Below, in pieces: positions 1 to 7,190 of a stretch of 11,809 nucleotides of DNA (positions within the stretch are counted from its first letter, which is position 1; every line of letters begins with the position of its first letter). The DNA is taken from NCBI GenBank assembly GCA_913046025.1, contig CAJWRP010000025.1, positions 1 to 11,809 on the forward strand. Reading direction: 5' to 3'. The translations under genes and the position numbers were made by a program. The DNA is from an uncultured Chloroflexota bacterium. GTDB taxonomy: Bacteria > Chloroflexota > Dehalococcoidia > SAR202 > UBA11138. Under the pieces are notes generated by a model that did no database searches, was not told where the DNA came from, and was given only the letters and a program-made list of their open reading frames with translations.

Positions 1-2
1 TT

Positions 3-251
3 GTTCCCCGGCTTGTTAAACACGCATTCATGATTCATCGGAACTTTGATTATGGTAACTATGAAATTGTTGGTGTTCTGGCACGAGTCGCGCTTTCCGA
101 TACATTGAAGTTCTTGCGAGAGATTCGAAAGGTTGGCGTTCGGTCGTGGGAGCAAGAGCGGAATGGTTACAAGCTCGGATATGGCGCTATCGCCACGCTA
201 AGCCTTCGGCGTCCGAAGCAGGCCGCAAATCTTTTTGAGCTCGCCGTGTAG
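3..251 (+). CDS. 3' end of an unrecognised gene, cut by the window edge
   Basis: The reading frame is open from the left edge to a TAG stop at 249-251. An ATG lies at 30-32, but the frame is also open upstream of it without a clear ribosome binding site, so the gene probably begins outside the window. The visible 82 residues include a helical-looking, charged stretch (DTLKFLREIRKVGVRSWEQE) and a basic tail (LSLRRPKQAAN). I recognise no family, catalytic motif, signal peptide or membrane segment. It lies next to a long region without genes that ends at a tRNA-like fragment, so it could be a relic of an integrated element, or it could be a chance open frame. Confidence 0.3.
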   Translation, partial: VPRLVKHAFMIHRNFDYGNYEIVGVLARVALSDTLKFLREIRKVGVRSWEQERNGYKLGYGAIATLSLRRPKQAANLFELAV

Positions 252-734
252 CGCGATCCATACCTGGAGGACGATTTGACTAAACAGTTCGTGGTGTTCA
301 GTCGCTGATGTCTTTAACGCGGCTTGGTCGCTACGCTGACAACTGCTGGGCCAGCTGCGGGTCTTTGGAAAGTAGGCGCTTCTTAATACAGCCTACAGCC
401 ATCGTCCGAACGAGTAAGGGAAACTTCGAAGGGTATCAGGACATGCATCGCTAACCGATGTTAGGGTGTGCGAGCAGTACGCAAATGGGCAATCTCAAAT
501 CAGGTGGTCGGGGTTGGTGTCGAATCTTAGCTGGGTACTAAAGTTAATTAGGCTATCCACATATCCGTCAATGAAAATGGCATCTGGGAAAGCTATCCTC
601 CACGGTTTGATCGCAATAGATGTCGGATAGGCTATGGTGTAGAATTAGGCTAGTAAGCAGCAGGGTAGTTAACAAACCGACCCCCTGCATATGCTAGTAG
701 TAAGGCTTTTCCATGCCCCGTGAAGCAGTCTAAA
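252..734. other. Gene-free stretch, probably decayed DNA
   Basis: About 480 bases in which every frame on both strands is closed repeatedly; I find no ORF with a ribosome binding site, no complete tRNA fold, no terminator with a T-run and no repeat array. It directly precedes a degenerate tRNA-Pro-like sequence, so eroded remains of an element integrated at a tRNA gene is the simplest reading. That is inference: I could not identify a recombinase motif in it. Confidence 0.4.
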
Positions 735-811
735 CAGGCACTAGGCTTTTTAAGGCACTATACTGCATGGGGTGCAGGGGCTCGCTGGTTCAAATCCAGT
801 CTCCCTGACCA
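735..811 (+). pseudogene. Degenerate tRNA-Pro(GGG)-like sequence ending in CCA
   Basis: The 3' half fits tRNA numbering well. Bases 763-766 and 774-777 (CTGC/GCAG) form most of an anticodon stem around the seven-base loop ATGGGGT, which has U33, anticodon GGG and G37 as in proline tRNAs. A five-base variable region (GGCTC) follows, then a T arm (GCTGG, TTCAAAT, CCAGT), the acceptor strand CTCCCTG, discriminator A and encoded CCA at 809-811. The 77-base span matches tRNA-Pro length, and CAGGCAC at 735-741 pairs with the acceptor strand at five of seven positions. The D arm does not fold; an 8-base direct repeat AGGCACTA (736-743, 753-760) occupies it. It is therefore a broken tRNA or an attachment-site remnant, not a working tRNA. 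Confidence 0.6.
782..803 (+). repeat. Direct repeat, left copy (tRNA-Pro T-arm core)
   Basis: This 22-base stretch covering the T arm of the tRNA-Pro-like sequence recurs exactly and in the same orientation at 2491-2512. Similarity continues imperfectly on both sides, through the variable loop and to the terminal ACCA. tRNA 3' ends duplicated in this way are typical attL/attR sites of tyrosine-recombinase elements. Confidence 0.7.
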
Positions 812-844
812 TTAAGATATTTGCACCCCGATACGAAGCCGTGG

Positions 845-870
845 AGACCGCCTAGTGAGGCGGTCTTTTT
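845..870 (+). terminator. Intrinsic terminator
   Basis: AGACCGCC (845-852) pairs perfectly with GGCGGTCT (859-866); an extra T-A pair closes a four-base loop, and the stem runs into a T5 tract (866-870). It lies 33 bases after the CCA of the tRNA-Pro-like sequence and points the same way, so it probably once ended, or still ends, a transcript passing through that locus. Confidence 0.85.
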
Positions 871-901
871 CTTTGAAATTTTGCCTCTCCAAGTAATCAA
901 G

Positions 902-1040
902 ACGCAATTCCAATCTCTGGAATTGCGTTACGAAGTTTGTCTTTCGCCTGCCAGCCTGACACTGTACCTAAGGCGAAAACATTTCGTGGGAGAGTGCCAA
1001 CAGAGAGGCTGAAAACCAGCGGTTACTGTAGGTTTACCGC
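902..1040 (+). ncRNA. Structured region with three successive hairpins
   Basis: Three inverted repeats follow one another. ACGCAATTCC (902-911) pairs perfectly with GGAATTGCGT (919-928) over a 7-base loop; TTTCGCCT (942-949) pairs perfectly with AGGCGAAA (971-978) over 21 bases; GCGGT (1019-1023) pairs with ACCGC (1036-1040). None has a T-run, so they are not terminators. They occupy the space between a strong terminator and the phosphoesterase gene starting at 1151, where a leader, small RNA or operator could sit. I do not recognise a known riboswitch family; the first repeat alone could also be a protein-binding palindrome. Two short overlapping ORFs here (821-1012, 937-1137) have no other support. 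Confidence 0.35.
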
Positions 1041-1150
1041 GGGCCACAGCGTCGGGCAAGTCGCGTTAATCGCATTGAAGATGATAGGCTTTGGTAGAGT
1101 CGGCGGACGGTCCCCGTGCTGCGGACAGCATGTTTAATAACGAGGTCTTA

Positions 1151-1855
1151 ATGACAAGCGGATACGATAGGCGACGAATTCGACTAATGCACACCTCCGA
1201 TCTGCACATCGGCACTGATATCTACCCCGATGAGGCCTTGCAAGGGTTCGAGTCCATGCTCGAACTGAGTCGTAGCACAGCTTCTGACGCCGTGTTAATT
1301 GCGGGCGATCTGTTCGATCACCAAAGAGTGCCGAAACGGATCGTTGACCAGGTTATGGGTGACTTGGGCGATCTGGAACTGCCAGTGGTGATTCTCCCCG
1401 GAAACCACGATGCGGTATTGAAAGACGATATCGATATTGGCAACCTGCCCGCAAACGTCTCGCTTATTACGAGGCCGGAAGGCCAATCCGTCACATTAGA
1501 ACAGATTGGCCTTACGATCTGGGGTAGACCGGTTTTTAATCATGTCCCAAGCTTCAGTCCATTAGAGGGAATGCCGGATCGGCCGTCAGGGGGATGGTTT
1601 GTGGCCATGGCGCACGGGCTGTTCATGGAGGAGGTCGACCCAATGCGGTCGTCGCCGATCACACCGGAAGAGGTAGCAGCAGCGACGTGCCATTACCTAG
1701 CTCTTGGACATGTGCACGTGTATCGAGATGTGTCAAAGAAGGGCATCCCTGCTCATTATTCGGGAGCGCCATCCGGTAGCCAGACGAAGACCGTAGCTGT
1801 TGTGGACCTAGATCCCGCAGACGGTGTGTCTGTGCTGCCTCTCGAAATTAAATAA
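1151..1855 (+). CDS. SbcD/Mre11-like metallophosphoesterase
   Basis: The 234-residue protein has all the calcineurin-type dimetal motifs in order: DLH (D17, H19), GDLFD (D53, D56), GNHD (N85, H86), a lone His in MAHG (H155) and GHVH (H187, H189). The spacing, the LFDHQRVP segment and the YSGAPS segment after GHVH resemble the nuclease domain of SbcD/Mre11, which with SbcC/Rad50 processes DNA ends and hairpins. It is much shorter than SbcD (about 400 residues), lacks the capping and SbcC-binding C-terminus, and has no sbcC neighbour, so a stand-alone phosphoesterase or nuclease of unknown substrate is safer. I chose the ATG at 1151, which has GAGG five bases upstream; an ATG at 1130 and a TTG at 1091 are also in frame. 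No signal peptide is seen, so it is probably cytoplasmic. Confidence 0.85.
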   Translation: MTSGYDRRRIRLMHTSDLHIGTDIYPDEALQGFESMLELSRSTASDAVLIAGDLFDHQRVPKRIVDQVMGDLGDLELPVVILPGNHDAVLKDDIDIGNLPANVSLITRPEGQSVTLEQIGLTIWGRPVFNHVPSFSPLEGMPDRPSGGWFVAMAHGLFMEEVDPMRSSPITPEEVAAATCHYLALGHVHVYRDVSKKGIPAHYSGAPSGSQTKTVAVVDLDPADGVSVLPLEIK

Positions 1856-2072
1856 GGCTAGCTGCGAGGTCCTGTTGTCTATCCATGCGGCAATTCTACT
1901 CTCGCAACAGAAATCCCACAAATCCAAGCCAGCATGCCATGCCGGCCGTTGACGGATTCAATGGGGTGTTTTTGTGGACGCAGACATAAAGTGGTGACTG
2001 GATTTCAGAGGTGAGATGCGTGCATTCGTAACTCCTTCTTGGGTACACGACGGATCAAGCAAATATAGAACG

Positions 2073-2089
2073 AAAAGGAAGCTCCTTTT
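2073..2089 (+). promoter_or_regulatory. Hairpin covering the ribosome binding site of the next ORF
   Basis: AAAAGGA (2073-2079) pairs perfectly with TCCTTTT (2083-2089) around a three-base loop. The left arm contains the only Shine-Dalgarno candidate for the TTG start at 2089, and the right arm runs into that start. If formed, it would hide the ribosome binding site; it could equally be a weak terminator. Nothing else was found between 1856 and 2072. Confidence 0.35.
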
Positions 2090-2529
2090 TGGCGTCGAAA
2101 AATCGGAGAGCTGCAGTTAAGAACGGACGCCTAGCAATCTGTGTTCAGCAAAGGTCACTTCGTAGAGAGTGGTATTATTTGAAATTTATGCCTTGGGAAT
2201 CACCAATTGAAGTGAAATTAATTTGGTATACAGAAGGCCTAAAATCATGTAAAAATTCCTGGATGCTCGATAAGTGCTCGATCGACCCAATTGGGCCAGA
2301 GGGCGAGGCTCGTTTTAAATTTAGGGCCCCGTCGGCGCCCATTAATTTTTCGGGAGATCTGTTTAATATGAAGTTTGCAGTTGAAGCAAGGCGGCCGATT
2401 CATCCGCTGTTCGACGGGAAATCGAGGTTGGTGGTGCGGCCTATATTGGCGGAGGGGCCTAACGAAATATCGACTGGAGGTGTACAGGGGTCGCTGGTTC
2501 AAATCCAGTCTCTCCGACCACTAGGTTAG
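2089..2529 (+). CDS. Hypothetical protein whose C-terminus reads into a tRNA-Pro fragment
   Basis: 146 codons from a TTG start, with AAGGA nine bases upstream. I do not recognise the family. The middle (about residues 27-120) looks protein-like: strand-rich, with aromatic and charged alternation such as REWYYLKFMPW, IEVKLIWYTEG and FSGDLFNMKFAVEARRP. The last segment loosely recalls the beta-sandwich of arrestin/Spo0M-type domains, which is only an impression. The base composition is more AT-rich than the flanking genes, suggesting foreign origin. The final codons (QGSLVQIQSLRP) are simply the translation of a tRNA-Pro 3' end at 2476-2520, so the original C-terminus was probably replaced when that sequence arrived. 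The stop lies at 2527-2529 and overlaps the convergent dnaE2 end by four bases. Confidence 0.5.
   Translation: MASKNRRAAVKNGRLAICVQQRSLRREWYYLKFMPWESPIEVKLIWYTEGLKSCKNSWMLDKCSIDPIGPEGEARFKFRAPSAPINFSGDLFNMKFAVEARRPIHPLFDGKSRLVVRPILAEGPNEISTGGVQGSLVQIQSLRPLG
2476..2520 (+). repeat. tRNA-Pro 3'-end fragment (attachment-site-like), right copy
   Basis: From the variable loop onward the sequence fits a proline tRNA: GGGTC variable region, T arm GCTGG/TTCAAAT/CCAGT, acceptor strand CTCTCCG, discriminator A and CCA ending at 2520. No 5' half precedes it, since that space is occupied by an ORF. It shares a 22-base exact core (2491-2512) with the copy at 782-803, in the same orientation, and its acceptor strand differs slightly (CTCTCCG against CTCCCTG). 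This is the pattern of an attR left by an element that carried a substitute tRNA 3' end. It stops five bases short of the dnaE2 stop codon. Confidence 0.65.
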
Positions 2530-5500
2530 TGCCAGTCGTGCGACCTTGGCATGTTTGCGCGCACGTCCACCGCCTTTATGTCCGAGACCACCACGTTGAC
2601 AGTTCCATCCCACTTGGATATGACACCCCGTGCTAAGATCACGTGACTTCGGAGTGCTTTTCGGCATCGCTCGAATACTTTTGGCCAGATTATTAGCTGG
2701 GTATCACCAACCTCGTCTTCTACAGTCACGAACACGGTGCCTTTCTGGCCTTTAGGATGCTGCCTTGCTATAGGCCAGCCTGCCACCATGATCTGGTCAC
2801 CCTCTGCCAGGGTTTCTACGTCAACTGTCTTGAGTACCTGTGGGCTCAGCCTGGGCCTTACGAACTCCATTATGTGGCCCTTGGGGTAGATACCCATAGT
2901 TTCGTACTCATCCAGCATCTTGTCGTAGTCATCGATGTCCTCGATATCCGGCACGTTGTCGTCCATGGATAGCGGCAGCACCATCTGGCCGCTTTTCGTC
3001 GGGCGCTCGTAAAGCCCGGCTTCCCACAGTGCCAGTCTGCGGTTAGGCGTTACGGCATCGAACGCGCCTGCCAGCACCAGGGATAGCACTGCCTGGGGTT
3101 TCAGACCAGTGCGTCTCACGAGATCGCCTGCATTGATGTATGGGCCGTGCCGCGCTCTTTCTTCGGTGATGAATTCGGCGTTCTTCTTTCCTACATCCTT
3201 GATAAGTTGAAGTCCCATAAGAATTGAGTTCCCCTCTGGAGCACACTTTGTGTGGCTTCTGTTCACACATGGGTTCAGGAACGGCACTCCGAACTTTCTG
3301 GCATCCTGCTTGAGCGTTTCCACTGGGTAGAATCCCATCGGCTGATTGTTCATTAAAGCAACGAAGAACTCGAGAGGGTAATAGTGTTTGAGCCACACCG
3401 CCTGGTAAGCGGTAATAGCGAAGGCGTGGGAGTGGGACTCCGGAAACATGTAATGGCCGTTTATCTTTCCGAATATCTTCTCGGCTACCTCCTCAGATAC
3501 GCCTTTCTTAAGCGCACCCTCACGAAATTTCCCCCGCCACATCTCTATCAGATGCTCGTTGCTGGATTTAGTAAAGGCTCGCCTTATCTCGTCGGCCTCG
3601 GCCGCGCTCAAGCCCGCCACATCCATGATTAGCTGGACCACCTGCTCTTGCCACACGATGATGCCGTAGCCCCGTTTCAGCGCACGCTCTTCCAGCGGGT
3701 GGTCATATGCCCATTTGGCTCCGTGCCGATATCTCTCGATAAACTGGGACACGGCGCTGCCCTGCACACCCACGCCGGGGCGAATGAGCGCTACCTGGTA
3801 GGCGAGGTCGAGCAGGTTACGAGAGCGAAGGCGCTGTCCCATCTGTAGCTGCGCCGGCGATTGCAGTAGAAAAACACCTTTGGACTTTCCGGCGTTAATC
3901 ATGTCGTACACGTTAGGGTCATTGGGACTTATCTGGCCCAGGTCTGGCCTTGCATCATGACGCTCCTCAATCAGGTCGAGGGCCTCGTTTATCTGGTCGA
4001 GCACGGGAAGGGACAGCAGGTCTATCTTGGCGAAGTTGGCATAGGCCACGCTGTCCCGATTCCAGTCCATGATGAACCGGCCGTCAATGGCGCCTGCTCG
4101 TATAGGGACCATCTCAGGAATAGGCGAGCTGCTTAGGATCATACCGCCAACATGCTGACTCAATAGCCTTGGAGCGGTTACCAGTTGAGGGGTAAGCTCG
4201 ATGATGTCCCGCCAGCCCGGAGCATCGACCTTGTCTCGGAAGTCAGGAAGCTCAAGCATCTCCTTCCGAAGCATCTTGGAGTCGTGGGACTGTATCTTTT
4301 TTGATAGCAGCGTCCTCTCTTTCGGAGGCAAGCCCAGAGCTTTCCCTAGGTCCTGTATCACTCCCTTCACCCTGTAAGTAGTAATCGCGCCTGTCAGGAC
4401 GGCATACTCAGGTCCGAAGTGATCATGGACTCGCTTGATTACCTCGTCTCGCAGCCCTCTCGGAAAGTCCAGGTCTATGTCAGGGAGTATGTCCGTGTGC
4501 TCGGAGATGAACCGCTCCAGGGTAAGGTCCCACTTCAGGGGGTCGATGTGGCTGATGCCGATGAGGTAGCCGACCAGTAGGGCCACGGACGACCCTCTGC
4601 TTCTGATTGGCGAACGCTCTTCCAGAGGAGTCTCTGGGGGTATGAGTCCCTGTTCTTTTGCAATGTCCTGAGCTATGAGACCTATCTGGCGGTACAGAAG
4701 TAGGAAGCCTGCCAGGTTGAGCTTGCGGAAAAGACTGAACTCTTCTTCGAGCCTATCTTCGACTGCCTTTGATACTGAGCCGTATCGTCTCACGGCGCCC
4801 TCGTAGCAGAGCTGCCTCAGGTAGCTTTCCGGCGTATAACCGTCAGGCACATCGGGTTCAGGAAGCTGATAACCCAGGTCAGTGCTCAGATCGAAAGTAC
4901 ATTCCTTTGCGATTTTAAGGGTGTTTGAGATGGCTTCCGGGTACTGTCTGAACAGCTTCTCCATCTGGGCTTGGGACTTCAGGTAGAAGTGACGATTTGG
5001 TCGCACAAAGAGCAGGGCCTGGTCAATGGTGGTGTTGTGCTTGGCCGCCACCAGTGCATTTTGAAGTCTGTACCTCTCCGGGACATGGTAGTGTACGTCG
5101 TTTGTGGCAACGACTGGAATGCGTATTTCACGAGCCAGCCCTACTAGCGCACGATTGCGCTTCGTATCCCCATGTATCAGGTTTTGCTGAAGTTCGATAT
5201 ACACCGAGTCCGAGTCTGTATATTCCAGGTATCCTTCGAGAAGCTTTTGGGCTGCCTGGTAGTGACCGTCCAGTGCCAGTTTGGAGATCTGGCCATCACG
5301 ACCGCCTGCAATCAGCGTCACACCTTCCAGGCGCCCTTGGAGGCGAACGGGGTCTAGGCGAGGCTCCTTGCGGTCGACTTCGTTGGCGTATGTAAAGAGC
5401 CTGGAAATATTGGAGTAGCCCATCCGGGTTTTAGCAAGAAGCGTGAGATTGGAGCCATCGCTGAGAGTAATCTCACCTCCGGTGATGGGCTGGACTCCAA

Positions 5501-5672
5501 ATGTGCTGGCAAGCCGGGCAAACTCCAATGCCCCACACAGATTGGTATCCGTGAGGGCTAAAGAAGAGTAGCCATGCTTTTGGGCCTGCGCCAGAAGCTC
5601 GTGGGGGTGAGAAGCTCCCAGCCCAAAAGAGTAAAAGCTCTTGCAGTGAAGTTCTGCATAGGTAGCAACCAT
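2526..5672 (-). CDS. dnaE2: Error-prone DNA polymerase III alpha subunit DnaE2
   Basis: The 1048-residue C-family polymerase copies past DNA damage and is the catalytic partner in the ImuA/ImuB/DnaE2 mutagenesis complex. Domains in order: PHP (1 to about 210), polymerase core with catalytic D400 and D402 in PDIDLDF and D551 in AKIDLL (equivalents of the E. coli alpha triad), a SRGSS loop (358-362), a helix-hairpin-helix region near 850-890, and a C-terminal OB fold with WPKVFERCR. It ends in SHDWH, a typical DnaE2 tail, so the gene is complete. The PHP metal site is altered: HCK (9-11) replaces HxH, and LTDTN (40-44) replaces LTDHD, so proofreading or phosphatase activity by this domain is unlikely. 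The ATG lies 15 bases after the imuB-like stop, so the two are co-transcribed from the LexA-controlled promoter. A weak ribosome binding site suggests coupled translation. Confidence 0.95.
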   Translation of the reverse strand: MVATYAELHCKSFYSFGLGASHPHELLAQAQKHGYSSLALTDTNLCGALEFARLASTFGVQPITGGEITLSDGSNLTLLAKTRMGYSNISRLFTYANEVDRKEPRLDPVRLQGRLEGVTLIAGGRDGQISKLALDGHYQAAQKLLEGYLEYTDSDSVYIELQQNLIHGDTKRNRALVGLAREIRIPVVATNDVHYHVPERYRLQNALVAAKHNTTIDQALLFVRPNRHFYLKSQAQMEKLFRQYPEAISNTLKIAKECTFDLSTDLGYQLPEPDVPDGYTPESYLRQLCYEGAVRRYGSVSKAVEDRLEEEFSLFRKLNLAGFLLLYRQIGLIAQDIAKEQGLIPPETPLEERSPIRSRGSSVALLVGYLIGISHIDPLKWDLTLERFISEHTDILPDIDLDFPRGLRDEVIKRVHDHFGPEYAVLTGAITTYRVKGVIQDLGKALGLPPKERTLLSKKIQSHDSKMLRKEMLELPDFRDKVDAPGWRDIIELTPQLVTAPRLLSQHVGGMILSSSPIPEMVPIRAGAIDGRFIMDWNRDSVAYANFAKIDLLSLPVLDQINEALDLIEERHDARPDLGQISPNDPNVYDMINAGKSKGVFLLQSPAQLQMGQRLRSRNLLDLAYQVALIRPGVGVQGSAVSQFIERYRHGAKWAYDHPLEERALKRGYGIIVWQEQVVQLIMDVAGLSAAEADEIRRAFTKSSNEHLIEMWRGKFREGALKKGVSEEVAEKIFGKINGHYMFPESHSHAFAITAYQAVWLKHYYPLEFFVALMNNQPMGFYPVETLKQDARKFGVPFLNPCVNRSHTKCAPEGNSILMGLQLIKDVGKKNAEFITEERARHGPYINAGDLVRRTGLKPQAVLSLVLAGAFDAVTPNRRLALWEAGLYERPTKSGQMVLPLSMDDNVPDIEDIDDYDKMLDEYETMGIYPKGHIMEFVRPRLSPQVLKTVDVETLAEGDQIMVAGWPIARQHPKGQKGTVFVTVEDEVGDTQLIIWPKVFERCRKALRSHVILARGVISKWDGTVNVVVSDIKAVDVRANMPRSHDWH

Positions 5673-5687
5673 ATAAAGAGCCTGAGC

Positions 5688-7151
5688 CTAATAGCTCTGC
5701 TGATACCAGGAGTCGTCTCCCTGGTCCCGAAAGAGAGTTACCTGTCTGCCGTCGTGTCTGGTGACGTGAAAGTACGTTCGCTCGATGGGTTTGGGTAGCC
5801 ACCAGAGGTCGAACATCCACATATCTTCTATGCGGCCTATCTGGTGCCACAGCTTCCCGGTGCAGAAAGCCAGCGGTCTGTGATTTTGGCCCTCCTTAAC
5901 CGAGATGCGGACTGGATTATAAAAAGATTTCACCGTCTCATTTCCAGAGGGGTCTATCGGTACCTGCAAAGCCCTCATTTCTGGCACAGGATGCCAGGGG
6001 GCGACCTCGACGACCTTGTGGAGGGCGTGTAGCCCACCCATCTTTGCTCGCAGCCGCTGCTCCGCCTCCAGGAGTTCTGGCGGAAGATCTGCTCGTTTGT
6101 CCTTACGGTTGTCTTGAAGTAGCGCTATCTGAGTTCCAGTCTCTTTTGTGAAATCGGATAGCGTCAGGGTTACGTCCTCGAAAGGAGCCTGAGGGGCGTC
6201 TATATCAAGCTGGCTCTTGATGATGAATGAAGCGTTGTCCCAACTGCCAACGCCCTGTTTGAAGCTGATGGACTTCTTCCAGGTGGAGCTGTTGAATATG
6301 TTGCATTCTAGAGTCGCCTTGGCTGCATACCTCGTTCTCATTTGCGGTCTCATATATGCCCTCTTGAGCAGTGTATCTATCGCCACTCGCAGCACCTCAA
6401 TGGAGGTCGAGTAGAAGGGGAGCGACATGTACTCCAGAATGTTCTCCTCGTATTTAAGGGGGACTATCGAGCTGTAATCAATGCCATTGCAGAGCTCCCA
6501 GATAAGCTTTCCCTCTTGTCCGAATTGGTCAATCAGGAACGTGAGTTTCATCGAAGCTATATCGCCCATGACGTCCATGCCAAAGCGATGCAGCCTGATC
6601 TTGGCGTCCAGTGAGATAGGCAAAAGGCCGATAGAAAATGGCGCCAAGAAAGAATCAGTAGATTCAGCGTCAGAAGATACTTTGCAAATCTGGCCTGACT
6701 GGCCGGCCCTTGCGGCGATGAAGGCCACGAATTTTGAGTCAGCCACACCAACTCGCGGATTTAGGTCCGCTGGAACAGACTCCAGCAGGGCCTGAAGCAG
6801 GCTATCTTCGCCACCGTACATAGCCTCCAGCCCGTCGAAATCCACGTAGGCCACCCCAAGGTCTGCCTTCTCTACACGATCGCTGATATTCTGAAGTGAC
6901 CCCAGAATAGGGTCGAAGGCCTTCTGGTAGTGAGGCTCGTCTGTGTCCAGTATGGTAGTGTTTGTATGACGGGATAAGGCGTCTTCCAGCGTCATGCCTG
7001 CCGCCACGCCTGAGGCCTTCGCGGAGCTATCAACGACAAGAGGTCTGCCGCCCCTTCTATCAACGATCACAACAGGCCTGTCTTTCAAGTCGGCGTTTCG
7101 ACTCATTTCGACTCTGACTCTGAAGTGCGAGATTAGAACGCAAGCCTTCAT
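5688..7151 (-). CDS. imuB: ImuB-like, catalytically inactive Y-family polymerase
   Basis: The 487-residue protein has the Y-family fold but lacks the catalytic acidic residues. The DxDxFF motif near the N-terminus is replaced by ISHFRVRVE (7-15), and the second motif reads YVDFDGLEAMYGG (102-114) with no SIDE acidic pair. This is the signature of ImuB, which does not polymerise but bridges the sliding clamp, ImuA and DnaE2. The C-terminal part (about 395-487) carries PWHPVPEMR and a final module with QVTLFRDQ and WYQQ, as in other ImuB-like proteins. QVTLF resembles a clamp-binding QxxLF peptide but may be structural. I chose the ATG at 7151, which has AGAAGG nine bases upstream and begins at the conserved first strand; a longer frame from 7220 would run through the promoter. 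No imuA lies upstream. Confidence 0.88.
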   Translation of the reverse strand: MKACVLISHFRVRVEMSRNADLKDRPVVIVDRRGGRPLVVDSSAKASGVAAGMTLEDALSRHTNTTILDTDEPHYQKAFDPILGSLQNISDRVEKADLGVAYVDFDGLEAMYGGEDSLLQALLESVPADLNPRVGVADSKFVAFIAARAGQSGQICKVSSDAESTDSFLAPFSIGLLPISLDAKIRLHRFGMDVMGDIASMKLTFLIDQFGQEGKLIWELCNGIDYSSIVPLKYEENILEYMSLPFYSTSIEVLRVAIDTLLKRAYMRPQMRTRYAAKATLECNIFNSSTWKKSISFKQGVGSWDNASFIIKSQLDIDAPQAPFEDVTLTLSDFTKETGTQIALLQDNRKDKRADLPPELLEAEQRLRAKMGGLHALHKVVEVAPWHPVPEMRALQVPIDPSGNETVKSFYNPVRISVKEGQNHRPLAFCTGKLWHQIGRIEDMWMFDLWWLPKPIERTYFHVTRHDGRQVTLFRDQGDDSWYQQSY

Positions 7152-7160
7152 TCCGCCCAA

Positions 7161-7166
7161 CCTTCT
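7161..7166 (-). promoter_or_regulatory. Ribosome binding site fixing the imuB-like start
   Basis: On the minus strand, AGAAGG lies nine bases before the ATG at 7151. It supports that start over the upstream in-frame codon at 7220, which overlaps the -35 element and cannot be on a message made from this promoter. Confidence 0.7.
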
Positions 7167-7190
7167 GCTGTTTAAGATTCCTTGAATTCC

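Noticed and set aside
821..1137. Short plus-strand ORFs at 821-1012 and 937-1137
   Set aside because: They overlap each other, start within or beside a terminator and hairpins, lack ribosome binding sites and resemble no protein.
1295..1486. Minus-strand ORF inside the SbcD-like gene
   Set aside because: It is the complement of a well-supported coding region and has no motif or ribosome binding site.
2104..2520. A tmRNA or intron-split tRNA: CGGAGAG at 2104-2110 is complementary to the acceptor strand CTCTCCG of the tRNA fragment
   Set aside because: No D arm, tag-peptide frame or tmRNA signature follows, C1-G72 does not suit tmRNA, and the space between reads as a continuous ORF. A seven-base match is expected by chance.
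3043..5395. Several ORFs of 60-132 codons within dnaE2 on both strands (for example 3043-3396 and 4997-5395)
   Set aside because: They are shadows of the DnaE2 frame, whose homology is unbroken throughout.
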